Shown here: positions 1 to 13,107 of the stretch, one piece after another
Numbering within the stretch: position 1 is the stretch's first letter
How the letters are laid out: each line of letters opens with the position of its first letter
Assembly: GCF_023336935.1 (NCBI RefSeq)
Contig: NZ_JAMBLR010000001.1
Coordinates: forward strand, 62,001-126,000
Length of the DNA: 64,000 nucleotides
Source of the DNA: Phascolarctobacterium sp. ET69
Lineage (GTDB): Bacteria > Bacillota > Negativicutes > Acidaminococcales > Acidaminococcaceae
Direction of reading: 5' to 3'
Program-made: the position numbers and the translations under genes
The notes under the pieces: generated by a model
What the model was told of the DNA's origin: nothing
The model's input: only the letters and a program-made list of their open reading frames with translations
Databases searched by the model: none

Positions 1-1048
1 TGCCAAGCAGAAACGGCAGCTGAGCAAAAACCTTAAAAAGCTGCGCGGCAAACAGGAAGAACTTACCATTATTACCAATAACATGAATGAGGGGCTTGTT
101 TTGTTAAACGGGCAGCAGAATGTGCTGTTTATTAACGAAAGCGCGGCTAAAATTTTTGGCTTCAGTGCTAAAGAGGTTATTGGCAGAAATATTTTAACTG
201 TTGACCGTGCACAGGAAGTACAGGACCTTTTGCAGAAGGTTTCGCAGGCAGGTAAGGGCGAAGGGCTTTACGAAAAAGACGGGCATTTTTACCAGCTTTC
301 CGGCAGCAGTGTAAACGGCAGCGGCAGCGTTATTTTAATTTATGACGTTACCGAAAAAATGACAGCCGAAAAACTGCGCCGCGAGTTCAGCGCCAATGTT
401 TCGCACGAACTTAAAACCCCGCTGCAATCTATTTTGGGCTATGCCGAAATAATGAAAAACGGCCTTGTAAAAGACGAGGACAAGCAGCGCTTTTTGGAAC
501 GCATCCACGCCGAAGCGGGCAATATGATAGAGCTTATTCAGAATATTATGGAGCTTTCCCGCCTGGACGAAAACAAAACGCTGGATGAGTTTGAAGATGT
601 TGATTTGCTTAAACTTGCTCAGTCGGTAACTTTACGTTTGAAACATAAAGCACAGACCAAGGGCGTAACGCTTAACGTAAGCGGCAGCAGCGCATGTGTT
701 TGCGGCGTGCAGTCTATTTTAAGCGAAGTTTTGTATAATCTTGTCGATAATTCGATAAAATACAACAAAGACAACGGCAAAGTTGATGTTAAAGTGCAGG
801 ATGGCAGCGAAGAAGTAACCGTCAGCGTAAGCGATACCGGCATTGGCATTGGCGCAGCCGACAGGGAACGCGTTTTTGAACGCTTTTACAGAGCGGACAA
901 GAGCCATTCCAAAGAAATTGGCGGCACGGGGCTTGGGCTTTCCATAGTCAAGCACGGCGTGCTGTTCCATAAAGGCAGGGTGGAGCTTGAAAGCGAACCC
1001 GGTGTTGGTACAACGATAACCTTTGTTCTGCCTAAAAAACGGCAGTAA
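1..1048 (+). CDS. Sensor histidine kinase, PhoR-like (5' truncated by window edge)
   Basis: Cytoplasmic part of a membrane sensor kinase that would autophosphorylate on histidine and pass phosphate to a response regulator. The reading frame is open from base 2, so the gene begins outside the window; the ATG at 83 is internal. A linker with basic/coiled character is followed by a PAS-like segment (about 83-360), then the H-box SHELKTP with the phospho-acceptor His codon at 404-406. The C-terminal ATPase domain shows the N-box (LVDNSIKYN), G1 box (DTGIGIG), F box (ERFYRADKSH) and G2 box (GGTGLGLSIVKHG). Motif order and spacing fit the PhoR/WalK class. The partner regulator, probably upstream, is not visible, so the stimulus (phosphate?) is only a guess. 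It ends just before a strong terminator. Confidence 0.9.
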   Translation, partial: AKQKRQLSKNLKKLRGKQEELTIITNNMNEGLVLLNGQQNVLFINESAAKIFGFSAKEVIGRNILTVDRAQEVQDLLQKVSQAGKGEGLYEKDGHFYQLSGSSVNGSGSVILIYDVTEKMTAEKLRREFSANVSHELKTPLQSILGYAEIMKNGLVKDEDKQRFLERIHAEAGNMIELIQNIMELSRLDENKTLDEFEDVDLLKLAQSVTLRLKHKAQTKGVTLNVSGSSACVCGVQSILSEVLYNLVDNSIKYNKDNGKVDVKVQDGSEEVTVSVSDTGIGIGAADRERVFERFYRADKSHSKEIGGTGLGLSIVKHGVLFHKGRVELESEPGVGTTITFVLPKKRQ

Positions 1049-1067
1049 TTTTGAAATTCTCCATTTT

Positions 1068-1107
1068 AAAAGACAGCAGTTTAATTTGGTTGCTGTCTTT
1101 TATTTTT
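1068..1107 (+). terminator. Rho-independent terminator after the histidine kinase
   Basis: Inverted repeat AAAAGACAGCA ... TGCTGTCTTTT with a short loop, followed by a T-rich run. It lies 20 bases after the kinase stop codon and separates it from the queuosine operon. Confidence 0.9.
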
Positions 1108-1110
1108 TGC

Positions 1111-1139
1111 TTGTCAAATATAAATTTTTTGGTTATAAT
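1111..1139 (+). promoter_or_regulatory. Sigma-A promoter of the queC-queT-queF operon
   Basis: TTGTCA at 1111-1116 and a perfect TATAAT at 1134-1139 are separated by 17 bases. Transcription would start about 1146, just ahead of the preQ1 aptamer. Confidence 0.85.
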
Positions 1140-1156
1140 GTTTAAGTAACTTAATA

Positions 1157-1260
1157 GGACTGTTCGGAACCATCCAGTCCCTAAACAAAACTACGGGCGC
1201 GTGCCGCATAAGCGGCCTTTATATTGTTATGCAATCCGTCTGTAGCCAGACGGATTTTTT
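1157..1260 (+). promoter_or_regulatory. preQ1 riboswitch (class I-like) with intrinsic terminator
   Basis: Helix GGACTG (1157-1162)/CAGTCC (1175-1180) encloses a loop starting TTCGG and is followed by the A-rich tail CTAAACAAAACTACGG. This matches the small pseudoknotted preQ1-I aptamer, notably the AACAAAAC tail of the Thermoanaerobacter tengcongensis version. A GCCGC/GCGGC hairpin follows (1203-1216). Then comes a perfect 10-bp terminator stem (AATCCGTCTG/CAGACGGATT, 1233-1256) plus T-run, ending about 20 bases before the queC start. Expected logic (known for the family): preQ1 binding favours termination. Class assignment is by eye. Confidence 0.8.
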
Positions 1261-1279
1261 ATTTTACGGAGGCATAATT

Positions 1280-1960
1280 TTGAAAGCACTGGTATTATTA
1301 AGCGGCGGGGTAGACAGTACAACCTGCCTTGCCGTTGCCAAAGAAAAATATAGCGAGGTTATCGCGCTGGCATTGTATTACGGGCAAAAACACAGCAAGG
1401 AACTTGCGGCGGCGGAAAAAGTAGCAGCATATTATAATACGCAGCTGATAAAACTTGATTTAACGCCTGTTTTTGCGTACAGCAACTGTTCGCTTTTGCA
1501 GCAGTCAACCGAAGAAATTCCGCATGAATCTTATGCCGGGCAGATTAAAAAGCAGCACGGTGAACCGGTATCAACTTATGTGCCTTTCCGCAACGGCGTG
1601 TTTTTAAGCGTAGCCGCAAGCATTGCACTGGGGCAAAATTGCAGTGTTGTTTATTATGGCGCCCATGTAGATGACGCGGCAGGCAGTGCTTACCCGGATT
1701 GCAGCAGCGATTTTAACAATAAAATGAATGAAGGCATATATATCGGCAGCGGGCGTAAGGTTCAGCTTATTGCACCGTTTGTAAATTTAAGCAAAAAAGA
1801 TATTGTGGCAACAGGCCTGCAGCTGAAAGTGCCTTACGAACTTACATGGAGCTGCTACTGCGGCGGCGAAAAACCGTGCGGCAGCTGCGGAACCTGTATC
1901 GACAGAAAAGCAGCCTTTGCGGCAAACGGGGTGCAGGACCCCTTAAAATACGAAGATTAA
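1280..1960 (+). CDS. queC: 7-cyano-7-deazaguanine synthase QueC
   Basis: ATP-dependent enzyme converting 7-carboxy-7-deazaguanine to preQ0 in queuosine synthesis. The product (226 aa, usual length) opens KALVLLSGGVDSTTC, the PP-loop ATP-binding motif SGGVDS. It ends with the zinc-binding cysteine cluster SCYCGGEKPCGSCGTC. I place the start at TTG 1280, with GGAGG at 1268-1272 seven bases upstream. The in-frame ATG at 1229 lies inside the attenuator terminator and would add 17 unconserved residues, so it is rejected. First gene of queC-queT-queF under the preQ1 riboswitch. queD and queE are not nearby, so preQ0 precursors come from genes elsewhere or from salvage. Confidence 0.95.
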   Translation: MKALVLLSGGVDSTTCLAVAKEKYSEVIALALYYGQKHSKELAAAEKVAAYYNTQLIKLDLTPVFAYSNCSLLQQSTEEIPHESYAGQIKKQHGEPVSTYVPFRNGVFLSVAASIALGQNCSVVYYGAHVDDAAGSAYPDCSSDFNNKMNEGIYIGSGRKVQLIAPFVNLSKKDIVATGLQLKVPYELTWSCYCGGEKPCGSCGTCIDRKAAFAANGVQDPLKYED

Positions 1961-1972
1961 AAGGAGATTTAT

Positions 1973-2470
1973 ATGAAAAGATACACACAAACACAAAAAT
2001 TAACTATTGCCGGTATTTGCATAGCCTTGTACATTGCGGTAATGATGTGCACGCAAACTTTTGCCTTTGGGCAGTATCAGGTGCGCATTGCAACAGCCAT
2101 GTATGGCTTAAGTGCAATTTTTCCGTTCTTGATTGTGCCGTTTGGCATAGCCAATGTTATAAGCAATACCATTATGGGCGGCCTTGGGCCTCTTGATATG
2201 ATTGGCGGCGGCATTGTAGGCATTGTTACTACTTCTGTTATCGTGCTTGCCAAAAAATACGGCTGCGGCAACTGGTGCATTTTGTTTGCCATAACTTTAA
2301 TTCCCGGCCTGGGCGTGCCGGTTTGGCTTTCCGTGCTGCTTGATTTGCCGTATTGGCTGCTGGCATCTTCTGTGCTGGTAGGGCAGTTTGTATGCGGCCT
2401 TGCCGGAGCAGCGCTTGTAACTGCGCTTGAAAAATCGTTTGCCGTAAATATTGCGGCGGAAAGGAAATAA
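1973..2470 (+). CDS. queT: QueT family queuosine-precursor transporter (ECF S-component)
   Basis: Small integral membrane protein (165 aa) with about five to six hydrophobic segments, of the QueT family (COG4708). Family members act as substrate-binding S-components of energy-coupling-factor importers for preQ1 or a related queuosine precursor. The N-terminus ([15 protein letters not shown]) and the glycine-rich stretch [17 protein letters not shown] are typical. A good Shine-Dalgarno AAGGAG precedes the ATG, 12 bases after queC. Its position between queC and queF under a preQ1 riboswitch supports a salvage role. The shared ECF energising module is not in this window. Substrate specificity is inferred from family and context. 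Confidence 0.88.
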   Translation: MKRYTQTQKLTIAGICIALYIAVMMCTQTFAFGQYQVRIATAMYGLSAIFPFLIVPFGIANVISNTIMGGLGPLDMIGGGIVGIVTTSVIVLAKKYGCGNWCILFAITLIPGLGVPVWLSVLLDLPYWLLASSVLVGQFVCGLAGAALVTALEKSFAVNIAAERK

Positions 2471-2472
2471 AC

Positions 2473-2973
2473 ATGACATCTGGAAGAACCAAAGAAGAAT
2501 TGCAGGGCGTCGGCCTTTTAGGGCATAAAACCAACTATCCAACCGATTATGCGCCGGAGGTTTTGGAATCGTTTATTAACAAGCATCCCGGCAACGATTA
2601 TTTTGTAAAATTTAACTGCCCGGAATTTACCAGCCTGTGCCCGATGACAGGGCAGCCTGATTTTGCCACCATTTATATTTCGTATGTGCCGGATATGAAG
2701 CTTGTAGAAAGCAAATCGCTGAAGCTGTATTTGTTCAGCTTCCGTAATCATGGGGATTTTCATGAGGACTGCGTAAATATTATTATGAAAGACCTGATTA
2801 AGCTGATGGAGCCCAAATATATTGAAGTATGGGGCAAATTTACCCCGCGCGGCGGCCTTTCTATCGACCCATACGCAAATTACGGCAAACCAGGTACCGA
2901 ATGGGAAGAGGTTGCCAAAAAGCGTATGCATTTCCACGATATGAACCCGGAAATTGTAAATTACAGAAAATAA
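2473..2973 (+). CDS. queF: NADPH-dependent 7-cyano-7-deazaguanine reductase QueF
   Basis: Reduces the nitrile of preQ0 to the aminomethyl group of preQ1, the base inserted into tRNA by Tgt. The 166-aa product is the short, unimodular (YkvM-like) form. The catalytic Cys and Asp region is seen in [18 protein letters not shown], and the QueF signature [16 protein letters not shown] (NADPH site) follows. Starts 2 bases after queT, so it is translationally coupled, and it is the last gene before a terminator at 3001-3058. Together with queC and queT it covers preQ0 synthesis, precursor uptake and preQ1 formation. Confidence 0.95.
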   Translation: MTSGRTKEELQGVGLLGHKTNYPTDYAPEVLESFINKHPGNDYFVKFNCPEFTSLCPMTGQPDFATIYISYVPDMKLVESKSLKLYLFSFRNHGDFHEDCVNIIMKDLIKLMEPKYIEVWGKFTPRGGLSIDPYANYGKPGTEWEEVAKKRMHFHDMNPEIVNYRK

Positions 2974-3000
2974 AATACATAGTTTTTGCTAAAGTTTCAT

Positions 3001-3058
3001 AAGAGCGGTTTTAACCAAATTTTTGAATGCTACTTCATTTGGTAATACCGCTCTTTTT
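3001..3058 (+). terminator. Terminator of the queuosine operon
   Basis: Long stem AAGAGCGGT...ACCGCTCTT, with an additional inner CCAAAT/ATTTGG pairing, followed by TTTTT. Located 28 bases after queF. Confidence 0.85.
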
Positions 3059-3145
3059 GCGTTTGTGCTTTCAAAGTTTAATAGTTAAAATTTAATTACA
3101 ATAAAGTTGCTTTGCATAGTTTTCTATAAAAAGGTGAGAGGATAT

Positions 3146-3310
3146 AGCAACGAACAGCACGGTAACCGTAATGCTGAATGCACTGTCAAAACTGCGGCGG
3201 CTGAATTTAGGGCACTCTGTAAGAGAGTCCGGTTACTATTCCGGACGGAATCGGAGGAGCCGCAGCATTTTGATGCGTTTAGCAGAATGGTTACTGGGCT
3301 GTTTATTGCT
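3146..3310 (+). ncRNA. Structured RNA candidate, copy A (pairs with copy at 48444-48589)
   Basis: A 165-base segment that pairs end to end. Outer helices are AGCAA/TTGCT, AACAGC/GCTGTT, GGTAACC/GGTTACT and TGCTGAATGCA/TGCGTTTAGCA (with G-U pairs). They close on CTGCGGC (3191-3197)/GCCGCAG. The inner core holds GGCTGAA, GTAAGAGA, a variable hairpin GTCCGG/CCGGAC (3227-3246) and GGAATCGGAGGA. The same core with different but compensating helices occurs at 48444-48589. No riboswitch or ribozyme family I know matches. It fills the gap between the que terminator and cggR; strand is arbitrary. A 68-codon open frame across it (3107-3313) looks fortuitous. Confidence 0.6.
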
Positions 3311-3381
3311 TGAAACAACAAGTGCCTAAAATTTTACTGCGCCTTAATATCTTTCTACTTCTTTTTTTGCGCCTAATGTGG

Positions 3382-3456
3382 TACAATATTTACAAATAAG
3401 GTACTCTTATTTGTTTTGTTTAGAAATCGTGGGACTAAAAAAGGACCACGAGGGAC
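3382..3456 (+). promoter_or_regulatory. Glycolytic operon promoter region with candidate CggR operator
   Basis: TACAAT at 3382-3387 is a plausible -10; no convincing -35 is visible. Downstream, GGGAC occurs at 3431-3435 and again at 3452-3456, 21 bases apart, resembling the tandem CGGGAC half-sites (about 20 apart) of the Bacillus CggR operator. An inverted repeat CGTGG/CCACG (3429-3433, 3446-3450) overlaps the first half-site. Lying between the -10 and cggR, it would let CggR block its own operon as a roadblock. Inferred. Confidence 0.5.
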
Positions 3457-3478
3457 AAAACCTGATAGGTGAAGGCTT

Positions 3479-5574
<2,096 letters not shown>

Positions 5575-5586
5575 GAAGGTGGAGTA

Positions 5587-7512
5587 ATGGAAAAGAAAAC
5601 CTTATGCGATTTAGAGCTTAACGGCAAAAAAGCCCTCGTGCGCGTTGATTACAACGTGCCGATGGATTCTGAAGGCAATATTACTGACGATACCCGCATT
5701 ACCGCTTCGCTTGATACTTTGCGTTATCTTCTGGAGCATGGCGCTGCCGTTATTTTAATGGCTCACCTTGGCCGTCCCAAGGGCGAAGTAAACAAAAAGT
5801 ATTCTTTGGAGCCTGTTGCCGTATATTTAAGCAAGCTGCTTGATATGCCTGTTGCCTTTGCGCATGACTGCATTGGTGAAGAAGCAGAAAAAATGGCAGC
5901 GGCTTTAAAACCGGGCGAAGTTTTAATGTTGGAGAACCTGCGTTTCCATAAAGAAGAAGAAAAAAATGACCTTGGCTTTGCCGAAAAACTTGCTTCGCTG
6001 GCCGATGTATATATTAATGATGGTTTCGGCGTTTCGCACCGCGCGCATGCTTCGGTGGAAGGCGTTACGCATTTTCTGCCGGCTGCCGCAGGCTTCCTGC
6101 TCGAAAAAGAAATTAAATTTATCGGGCGTGCCGTTACCAATCCGCTGCATCCTTATGCGGCAATTATCGGCGGCGCAAAAGTTTCCGATAAAATCGGCGT
6201 AATAGAAAACCTGCTTGATAAAGTTGACGTACTTCTTATCGGCGGCGGCATGGCTAATACCTTCCTTGCCGCACAAGGCCATAAAATGGGCAAATCCCTT
6301 GTTGAAGAAGATAAACTTGAACTGGCGCGTGCCCTGCTTAAAAAAGCAGCAGAAAACAACGTTAAAATGCTGCTGCCGGTTGACCTTGTAATGGCTTCTG
6401 CCTTTGCGGCTGACGCCGATACAAAGGTTGAGCGTGTTGAAACCCTGAGCCAGGACTATATGGCGCTTGACATTGGGCCGGAAAGCCGTTTGCAGTATGA
6501 AGCTGCTTTGCAGGGCGCAAAAATGATTGTTTGGAACGGCCCTATGGGCGTATTTGAAATGGATGCTTTTGCACATGGCACGGAAGCTGTTGCCGAAGCA
6601 GTTGCCAAGAGCAAGGCTGTAAGTATTGTAGGCGGCGGCGACAGTGTTGCCGCTATTGAAAAGACGGGCCTTGCTTCTAAAATAAGCCATATTTCCACCG
6701 GCGGCGGTGCGAGCCTTGAATATCTGGAAGGCAAAGTGCTGCCCGGCATTGCCGCATTGGATGACCTGCGCCGCAAAATGGTTGCAGGCAACTGGAAAAT
6801 GCACAAAACGGTCGGCGAAGCGGTAGAACTTGCAGAAAGCATTGTAGAAGAAACCAACGGAACTTTGAACGAGGTTGTAATTTTCCCGCCGTTTACTGCT
6901 TTGGAAACCGTTGCCGATGCTATCGACGGTAAACATGTCGGCTACGGCGCGCAGGATATTTTCTGGGAAGATGAAGGCGCTTACACCGGCGCTGTTTCCG
7001 GCAAAATGATTGCCGATATCTGCGCGGAATATGTAATAATCGGCCATTCCGAACGCCGCACGCTGTTTGGCGACAACGAAGTTGCCGTTGCCAAAAAACT
7101 GCGCGCTGCCTACAGAAACGGCCTGAAACCTGTGCTTTGCGTTGGCGAAAATGCCGAGGAACGTGCGGAAGGCAAAACCTCCCGCAAAATAAGCATGCAG
7201 CTGCAAAGCGCATTAAAAGGCATTACTGCGCAGGAAGCCGAAAACATGGTTGTTGCTTATGAGCCTTTGTGGGCCATTGGCAGCGGCAATGCTGCAACGG
7301 CGGCAGATGCACAGGAAGTTGCCGTGCTTATCCGCAGCAAGATAGAAAAAATCTTTTCGGAAGAAGTTGCGCGCAAAGTACGTATTTTGTACGGCGGCAG
7401 CGTAACCGAAAAGAATGCTGCCGATTTTGTGCAGGGCGAAATTGACGGCGTACTGGTTGGCGGCGCTAGCCTGAAAGCAGACAGCTTCAGCGCTATTGTA
7501 CGCAGTGTGTGA
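5587..7512 (+). CDS. pgk-tpi: Bifunctional phosphoglycerate kinase / triose-phosphate isomerase fusion
   Basis: One uninterrupted 641-residue frame encodes two glycolytic enzymes. Residues 1 to about 395 are a full phosphoglycerate kinase ([49 protein letters not shown]). Residues 398-641 are a full triose-phosphate isomerase ([20 protein letters not shown] with the catalytic His, [13 protein letters not shown] with the catalytic Glu, [17 protein letters not shown]). The junction is only a few residues (around DDLRRKM). The Met at residue 398 (6778-6780) has no clear Shine-Dalgarno upstream, so separate TIM translation is unlikely but not excluded. A similar PGK-TIM fusion is known from Thermotoga maritima. 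Ribosome site AAGGTGGAG precedes ATG 5587. Confidence 0.96.
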   Translation: MEKKTLCDLELNGKKALVRVDYNVPMDSEGNITDDTRITASLDTLRYLLEHGAAVILMAHLGRPKGEVNKKYSLEPVAVYLSKLLDMPVAFAHDCIGEEAEKMAAALKPGEVLMLENLRFHKEEEKNDLGFAEKLASLADVYINDGFGVSHRAHASVEGVTHFLPAAAGFLLEKEIKFIGRAVTNPLHPYAAIIGGAKVSDKIGVIENLLDKVDVLLIGGGMANTFLAAQGHKMGKSLVEEDKLELARALLKKAAENNVKMLLPVDLVMASAFAADADTKVERVETLSQDYMALDIGPESRLQYEAALQGAKMIVWNGPMGVFEMDAFAHGTEAVAEAVAKSKAVSIVGGGDSVAAIEKTGLASKISHISTGGGASLEYLEGKVLPGIAALDDLRRKMVAGNWKMHKTVGEAVELAESIVEETNGTLNEVVIFPPFTALETVADAIDGKHVGYGAQDIFWEDEGAYTGAVSGKMIADICAEYVIIGHSERRTLFGDNEVAVAKKLRAAYRNGLKPVLCVGENAEERAEGKTSRKISMQLQSALKGITAQEAENMVVAYEPLWAIGSGNAATAADAQEVAVLIRSKIEKIFSEEVARKVRILYGGSVTEKNAADFVQGEIDGVLVGGASLKADSFSAIVRSV

Positions 7513-7519
7513 GGATAAC

Positions 7520-10343
<2,824 letters not shown>

Positions 10344-10358
10344 ACAGAGGCGCATAAA

Positions 10359-11972
10359 ATGGATTTTTGTTTTAATCCCTTACAATATAAATACCCTTCG
10401 CGCCGCAGTGTAATGTACGGCACAAAGGGCATGGTTTGCAGCAGCCAGCCGCTGGCAGCGCAGGCCGGGCTTGATATGATTAAAAAAGGCGGCAACGCCG
10501 TTGATGCCGCTGTTGCAACCGCCATTGCGCTTACAATTTTAGAGCCCACCAGCAACGGGCTTGGCAGCGATGCCTTTGCCCAGGTGTGGGTTGGCGGCAA
10601 ATTATACGGCTTAAACGGCAGCGGTTATGCGCCTGAACTTTTAACGCCGGATTGTGCAGCATTAAAAGATAAAACGGCAATTCCCGAGCGCGGCTGGGAA
10701 TCGGTAACGGTTCCGGGTGCGGTATCTGCCTGGGCAGAACTGCACAAACGCTTTGGCAAACTGCCTTTTGCCGAACTGTTTGCACCGGCGATTGAATATG
10801 CCGAAAACGGTTACCCGGTATCGCCGGTTATCAGCCGCTTATGGCATGAAGGACTTGGCGTTTTTGCTCCGTATAAAAATAACGTGGCCTTTAAAGGCTG
10901 GTTTGATACTTTTACTGAAAACGGCGAAACCCCGGCAGCCGGTAAAGTTGCCAAACTGCCCAAACAGGCCGGAACGCTGCGCCTTATTGCCGATAGCTAC
11001 GGCGAAGCCTTTTACCGCGGCGAAATTGCCGATAAAATTGATGAATTTTCGCGCAGTACAGGCGGCTATATCCGCAAAAGCGATTTAGCTGCTTACCGTG
11101 CCGAATGGGTAGAGCCAATCAGCATTGATTACCGCGGTTACCGCGTATGGGAACTGCCTCCTAACGGGCACGGCATTGTGGCGTTAATGGCGCTTAATAT
11201 TTTAAAAGGTTTTGAACACGGCAGCAAAGATTGTGCCGAAAACCTGCACCACGAAATTGAAGCCATGAAGCTTGCCTACGCCGACGGCAGAAAATACGTT
11301 GCCGACCCGCGTTATATGAAAGCGCAGGTTAAAGAATTGCTTAGTGATGAATATACGGCAAAACGCCGCGCACTTATTGGCGAACAGGCAATTATGCCTA
11401 GGCCCGGCAATCCCTTCTGCGGCGGTACGGTATATCTGTGTACGGCAGACGGCGAAGGCAACATGGTTTCGTATATCCAAAGCAATTTTCAGGGCTTTGG
11501 CAGCGGCATAGTTGTGCCCGGTTACGGCATTGCCTTTAACGACAGGGCCTCCGGCTTTACGCTTGACCCGCAGCACGACGATTACCTTGTACCGCTGAAA
11601 AAACCATATCATACCATTATACCGGGCTTTTTAACAAAAGACGGCAAAGCCGTGGGCCCGTTTGGCGTAATGGGCGGTTACATGCAGCCGCAGGGTCACT
11701 TGCAGGTTATCCATAACGTAATTGATTTTGGCATGAACCCGCAGGAAGCACTGGATTGCCCGCGCTGGCAGTGGATTGAAGGCAAAAAAGTTATGGTTGA
11801 AGCAGGCGTTGGCGAAGAAATAATTAACGCTTTGCGCGCCCGCGGGCACGAACTTATCGTAACCGATGACTTTATTGATTTTGGCCGCGGCCAGATGATT
11901 TGGCGCAATGATGACGGTGTGCTTGTTGGCGCAACAGAACCCCGCGCCGACGGCATGGTTGCCGTTTGGTAA
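10359..11972 (+). CDS. Gamma-glutamyltransferase family protein
   Basis: Member of the Ntn-hydrolase gamma-glutamyltranspeptidase family (537 aa), made as a precursor that self-cleaves before a nucleophilic Thr. The N-terminal signature GMVCSSQPLAAQAGLDMIK, GGNAVDAAVATAIAL and GLGSDAFAQV is clear. The likely nucleophile is Thr357 in CGGTVYLCTADGEGN, and downstream GFGSGIVVPGYGIAFNDR and GGYMQPQGHLQV fit the family. There is no signal peptide, so a cytoplasmic YwrD-like enzyme is more likely than a periplasmic glutathione hydrolase; the true substrate is unknown. It follows eno by 15 bases and is probably co-transcribed, an unusual partner for a glycolytic operon. Confidence 0.88.
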   Translation: MDFCFNPLQYKYPSRRSVMYGTKGMVCSSQPLAAQAGLDMIKKGGNAVDAAVATAIALTILEPTSNGLGSDAFAQVWVGGKLYGLNGSGYAPELLTPDCAALKDKTAIPERGWESVTVPGAVSAWAELHKRFGKLPFAELFAPAIEYAENGYPVSPVISRLWHEGLGVFAPYKNNVAFKGWFDTFTENGETPAAGKVAKLPKQAGTLRLIADSYGEAFYRGEIADKIDEFSRSTGGYIRKSDLAAYRAEWVEPISIDYRGYRVWELPPNGHGIVALMALNILKGFEHGSKDCAENLHHEIEAMKLAYADGRKYVADPRYMKAQVKELLSDEYTAKRRALIGEQAIMPRPGNPFCGGTVYLCTADGEGNMVSYIQSNFQGFGSGIVVPGYGIAFNDRASGFTLDPQHDDYLVPLKKPYHTIIPGFLTKDGKAVGPFGVMGGYMQPQGHLQVIHNVIDFGMNPQEALDCPRWQWIEGKKVMVEAGVGEEIINALRARGHELIVTDDFIDFGRGQMIWRNDDGVLVGATEPRADGMVAVW

Positions 11973-11988
11973 AATAATAAAAAAACAA

Positions 11989-12056
11989 AATGCTCCCGTT
12001 AGAACCGGCAGTTAAAAATAAAACTTCCGGAAAGCTAATGGGAGCATATCGTTTTT
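11989..12056 (+). terminator. Terminator between the convergent GGT-like and sigma-like genes
   Basis: Stem ATGCTCCCGTTAG/CTAATGGGAGCAT with an inner CCGG/CCGG pairing, flanked by A-rich and T-rich runs. It can serve both the plus-strand glycolytic operon and the minus-strand gene at 12074-12745. Confidence 0.8.
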
Positions 12057-12073
12057 ATAAAGAAAAATTTAAG

Positions 12074-12745
12074 TTACGCAATATTGCTGCACAAGTTTTT
12101 TAATGCCTGCTTATGGTGCTTGGTAACCATGGCAGGTGAACAGTTTAACAGCTCGGCAGCTTCTCTGCCGCTGTAACCATTTATGTAAAGCGCCTCAATA
12201 GTCTGCCGCTGTTTGGTGGTTAACTTATTAAGCGCTAATCTTAATAAAATACTTAATTCCTCACGTTCAATAACATCGTCGCTGAACTCGGCGCCTTCTG
12301 CCTCACTATCGGGCAGGGGCGCTTTTTTATTTTCATCCGCCCACACTTTTTTTACTTCATCGTACAGCGCAAAGTGAATACGGCACCTTACATAACCTGC
12401 AAAATGCTCATAATCAGCGCCGTTGTATGTTAATACAAACTCAATAAACTTTAACCTTGCAAGGCTTAACCCCTCCTCAAAGCCAAGGGCATTGTAAAAC
12501 ATATCGCGGCGCATTTCACTGCGGAACAAAGGCTCAAAAGATATGCAAAGCTGTTCCAACGCCTGCTTATCACCATTTTGGGCGGCAGTAATTAAATTTT
12601 TGGTTTCTGTTGCCAAAGTAGTAAAAGTTTTGCGCTGTACGGTTTTGGGAATAATATCCATTTCCGGCACGGCAGATTTAGGCTTTGGCGTTTCAGGCAC
12701 CGCGTTAGTAAATAAAGATATTTTTCTGTTTTGGTAATTATTCAA
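12074..12745 (-). CDS. Sigma-70-like regulator with region 4 helix-turn-helix
   Basis: The 223-aa product resembles an alternative sigma factor. A middle segment (NLITAAQNGDKQALEQLCISF ... FAGYVRCRIHFALYDEVKK) looks like a degenerate region 2. The C-terminus (LALNKLTTKQRQTIEALYINGYSGREAAELLNCSPAMVTKHHKQAL) is a clear region 4 HTH. I start at TTG 12745, behind AGGGGG. The frame stays open upstream, but that extension is hydrophobic and poorly coded. It is divergent from the giant autotransporter at 13140, so it may control it; that is inference. It could also be a sigma-like activator rather than a true sigma factor. Confidence 0.7.
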   Translation of the reverse strand: MNNYQNRKISLFTNAVPETPKPKSAVPEMDIIPKTVQRKTFTTLATETKNLITAAQNGDKQALEQLCISFEPLFRSEMRRDMFYNALGFEEGLSLARLKFIEFVLTYNGADYEHFAGYVRCRIHFALYDEVKKVWADENKKAPLPDSEAEGAEFSDDVIEREELSILLRLALNKLTTKQRQTIEALYINGYSGREAAELLNCSPAMVTKHHKQALKNLCSNIA

Positions 12746-12948
12746 AAATAAACCCCCTGTTAAAATAATAAGCCGTTTAGCGGTGCGCACCCAAAAAGCG
12801 GCGTAAGCAAGATTATAACCGAAGGCTTGGCAGTTTGTAAAGAGTTTGTTGAAAAAATTTGTAAAAAATAAAAAAGAACGGATTAACATAAACCAAGTTA
12901 CCAGTTGGCAAGATACGTAAAAGAAAGACACAAAGTTAAAATAAGGTC

Positions 12949-13107
12949 TTGCCGGGGGGGAAGAATGTGGTATAATTTTAGCAAAGAGATAGAGGACGCT
13001 TTATCTCTGCAAAATCAGCAAAGTTAAACCTGCAAACCCTTTGAGGAATGTGGCGCCGCGGTAACATTCCCCGATGGCTTACAGAGTAAAAATATTTAAA
13101 GGCGCGC
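12949..13107 (+). promoter_or_regulatory. Promoter and structured 5' leader of the autotransporter gene
   Basis: TTGCCG (12949-12954) and TATAAT (12971-12976) form a plausible promoter with 16-base spacing. The roughly 150-base leader holds AGAGATA/TATCTCT (12985-13008) and GGAATGT/ACATTCC (13045-13070). A competing long-range pairing CTCTG/CAGAG (13005-13009 with 13082-13086) would break the first stem, so two folds look mutually exclusive. It may be a riboswitch or protein-binding leader; it does not match the c-di-GMP-I or TPP consensus well. The rest of the gap (12746-12948) is A+T-rich with no further recognised signal. Confidence 0.5.

Noticed and set aside
1229-1279. Longer queC beginning at ATG 1229
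   Set aside because: It lies in the riboswitch terminator stem, has no ribosome site and adds residues absent from QueC; TTG 1280 with GGAGG is better.
3107-3313. 68-codon open frame in the gap before cggR
   Set aside because: It coincides with the paired structured element, has no convincing ribosome site and no protein-like pattern.
5923-7206. 427-codon minus-strand open frame opposite pgk/tpi
   Set aside because: Shadow frame produced by strong codon bias of the real gene; its sequence shows no domain. The same applies to 45717-47174 and 46031-47029 opposite purL.
12746-12931. Upstream extension of the sigma-like gene
   Set aside because: Open frame but hydrophobic and A+T-rich, overlapping the intergenic region; a ribosome site points to TTG 12745.
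13010-13086. c-di-GMP-I or TPP riboswitch in the adhesin leader
   Set aside because: Fragments such as GCAAAG, CCGATGG and ACCCTTTGA resemble parts of these motifs, but order and helices do not fit either consensus.
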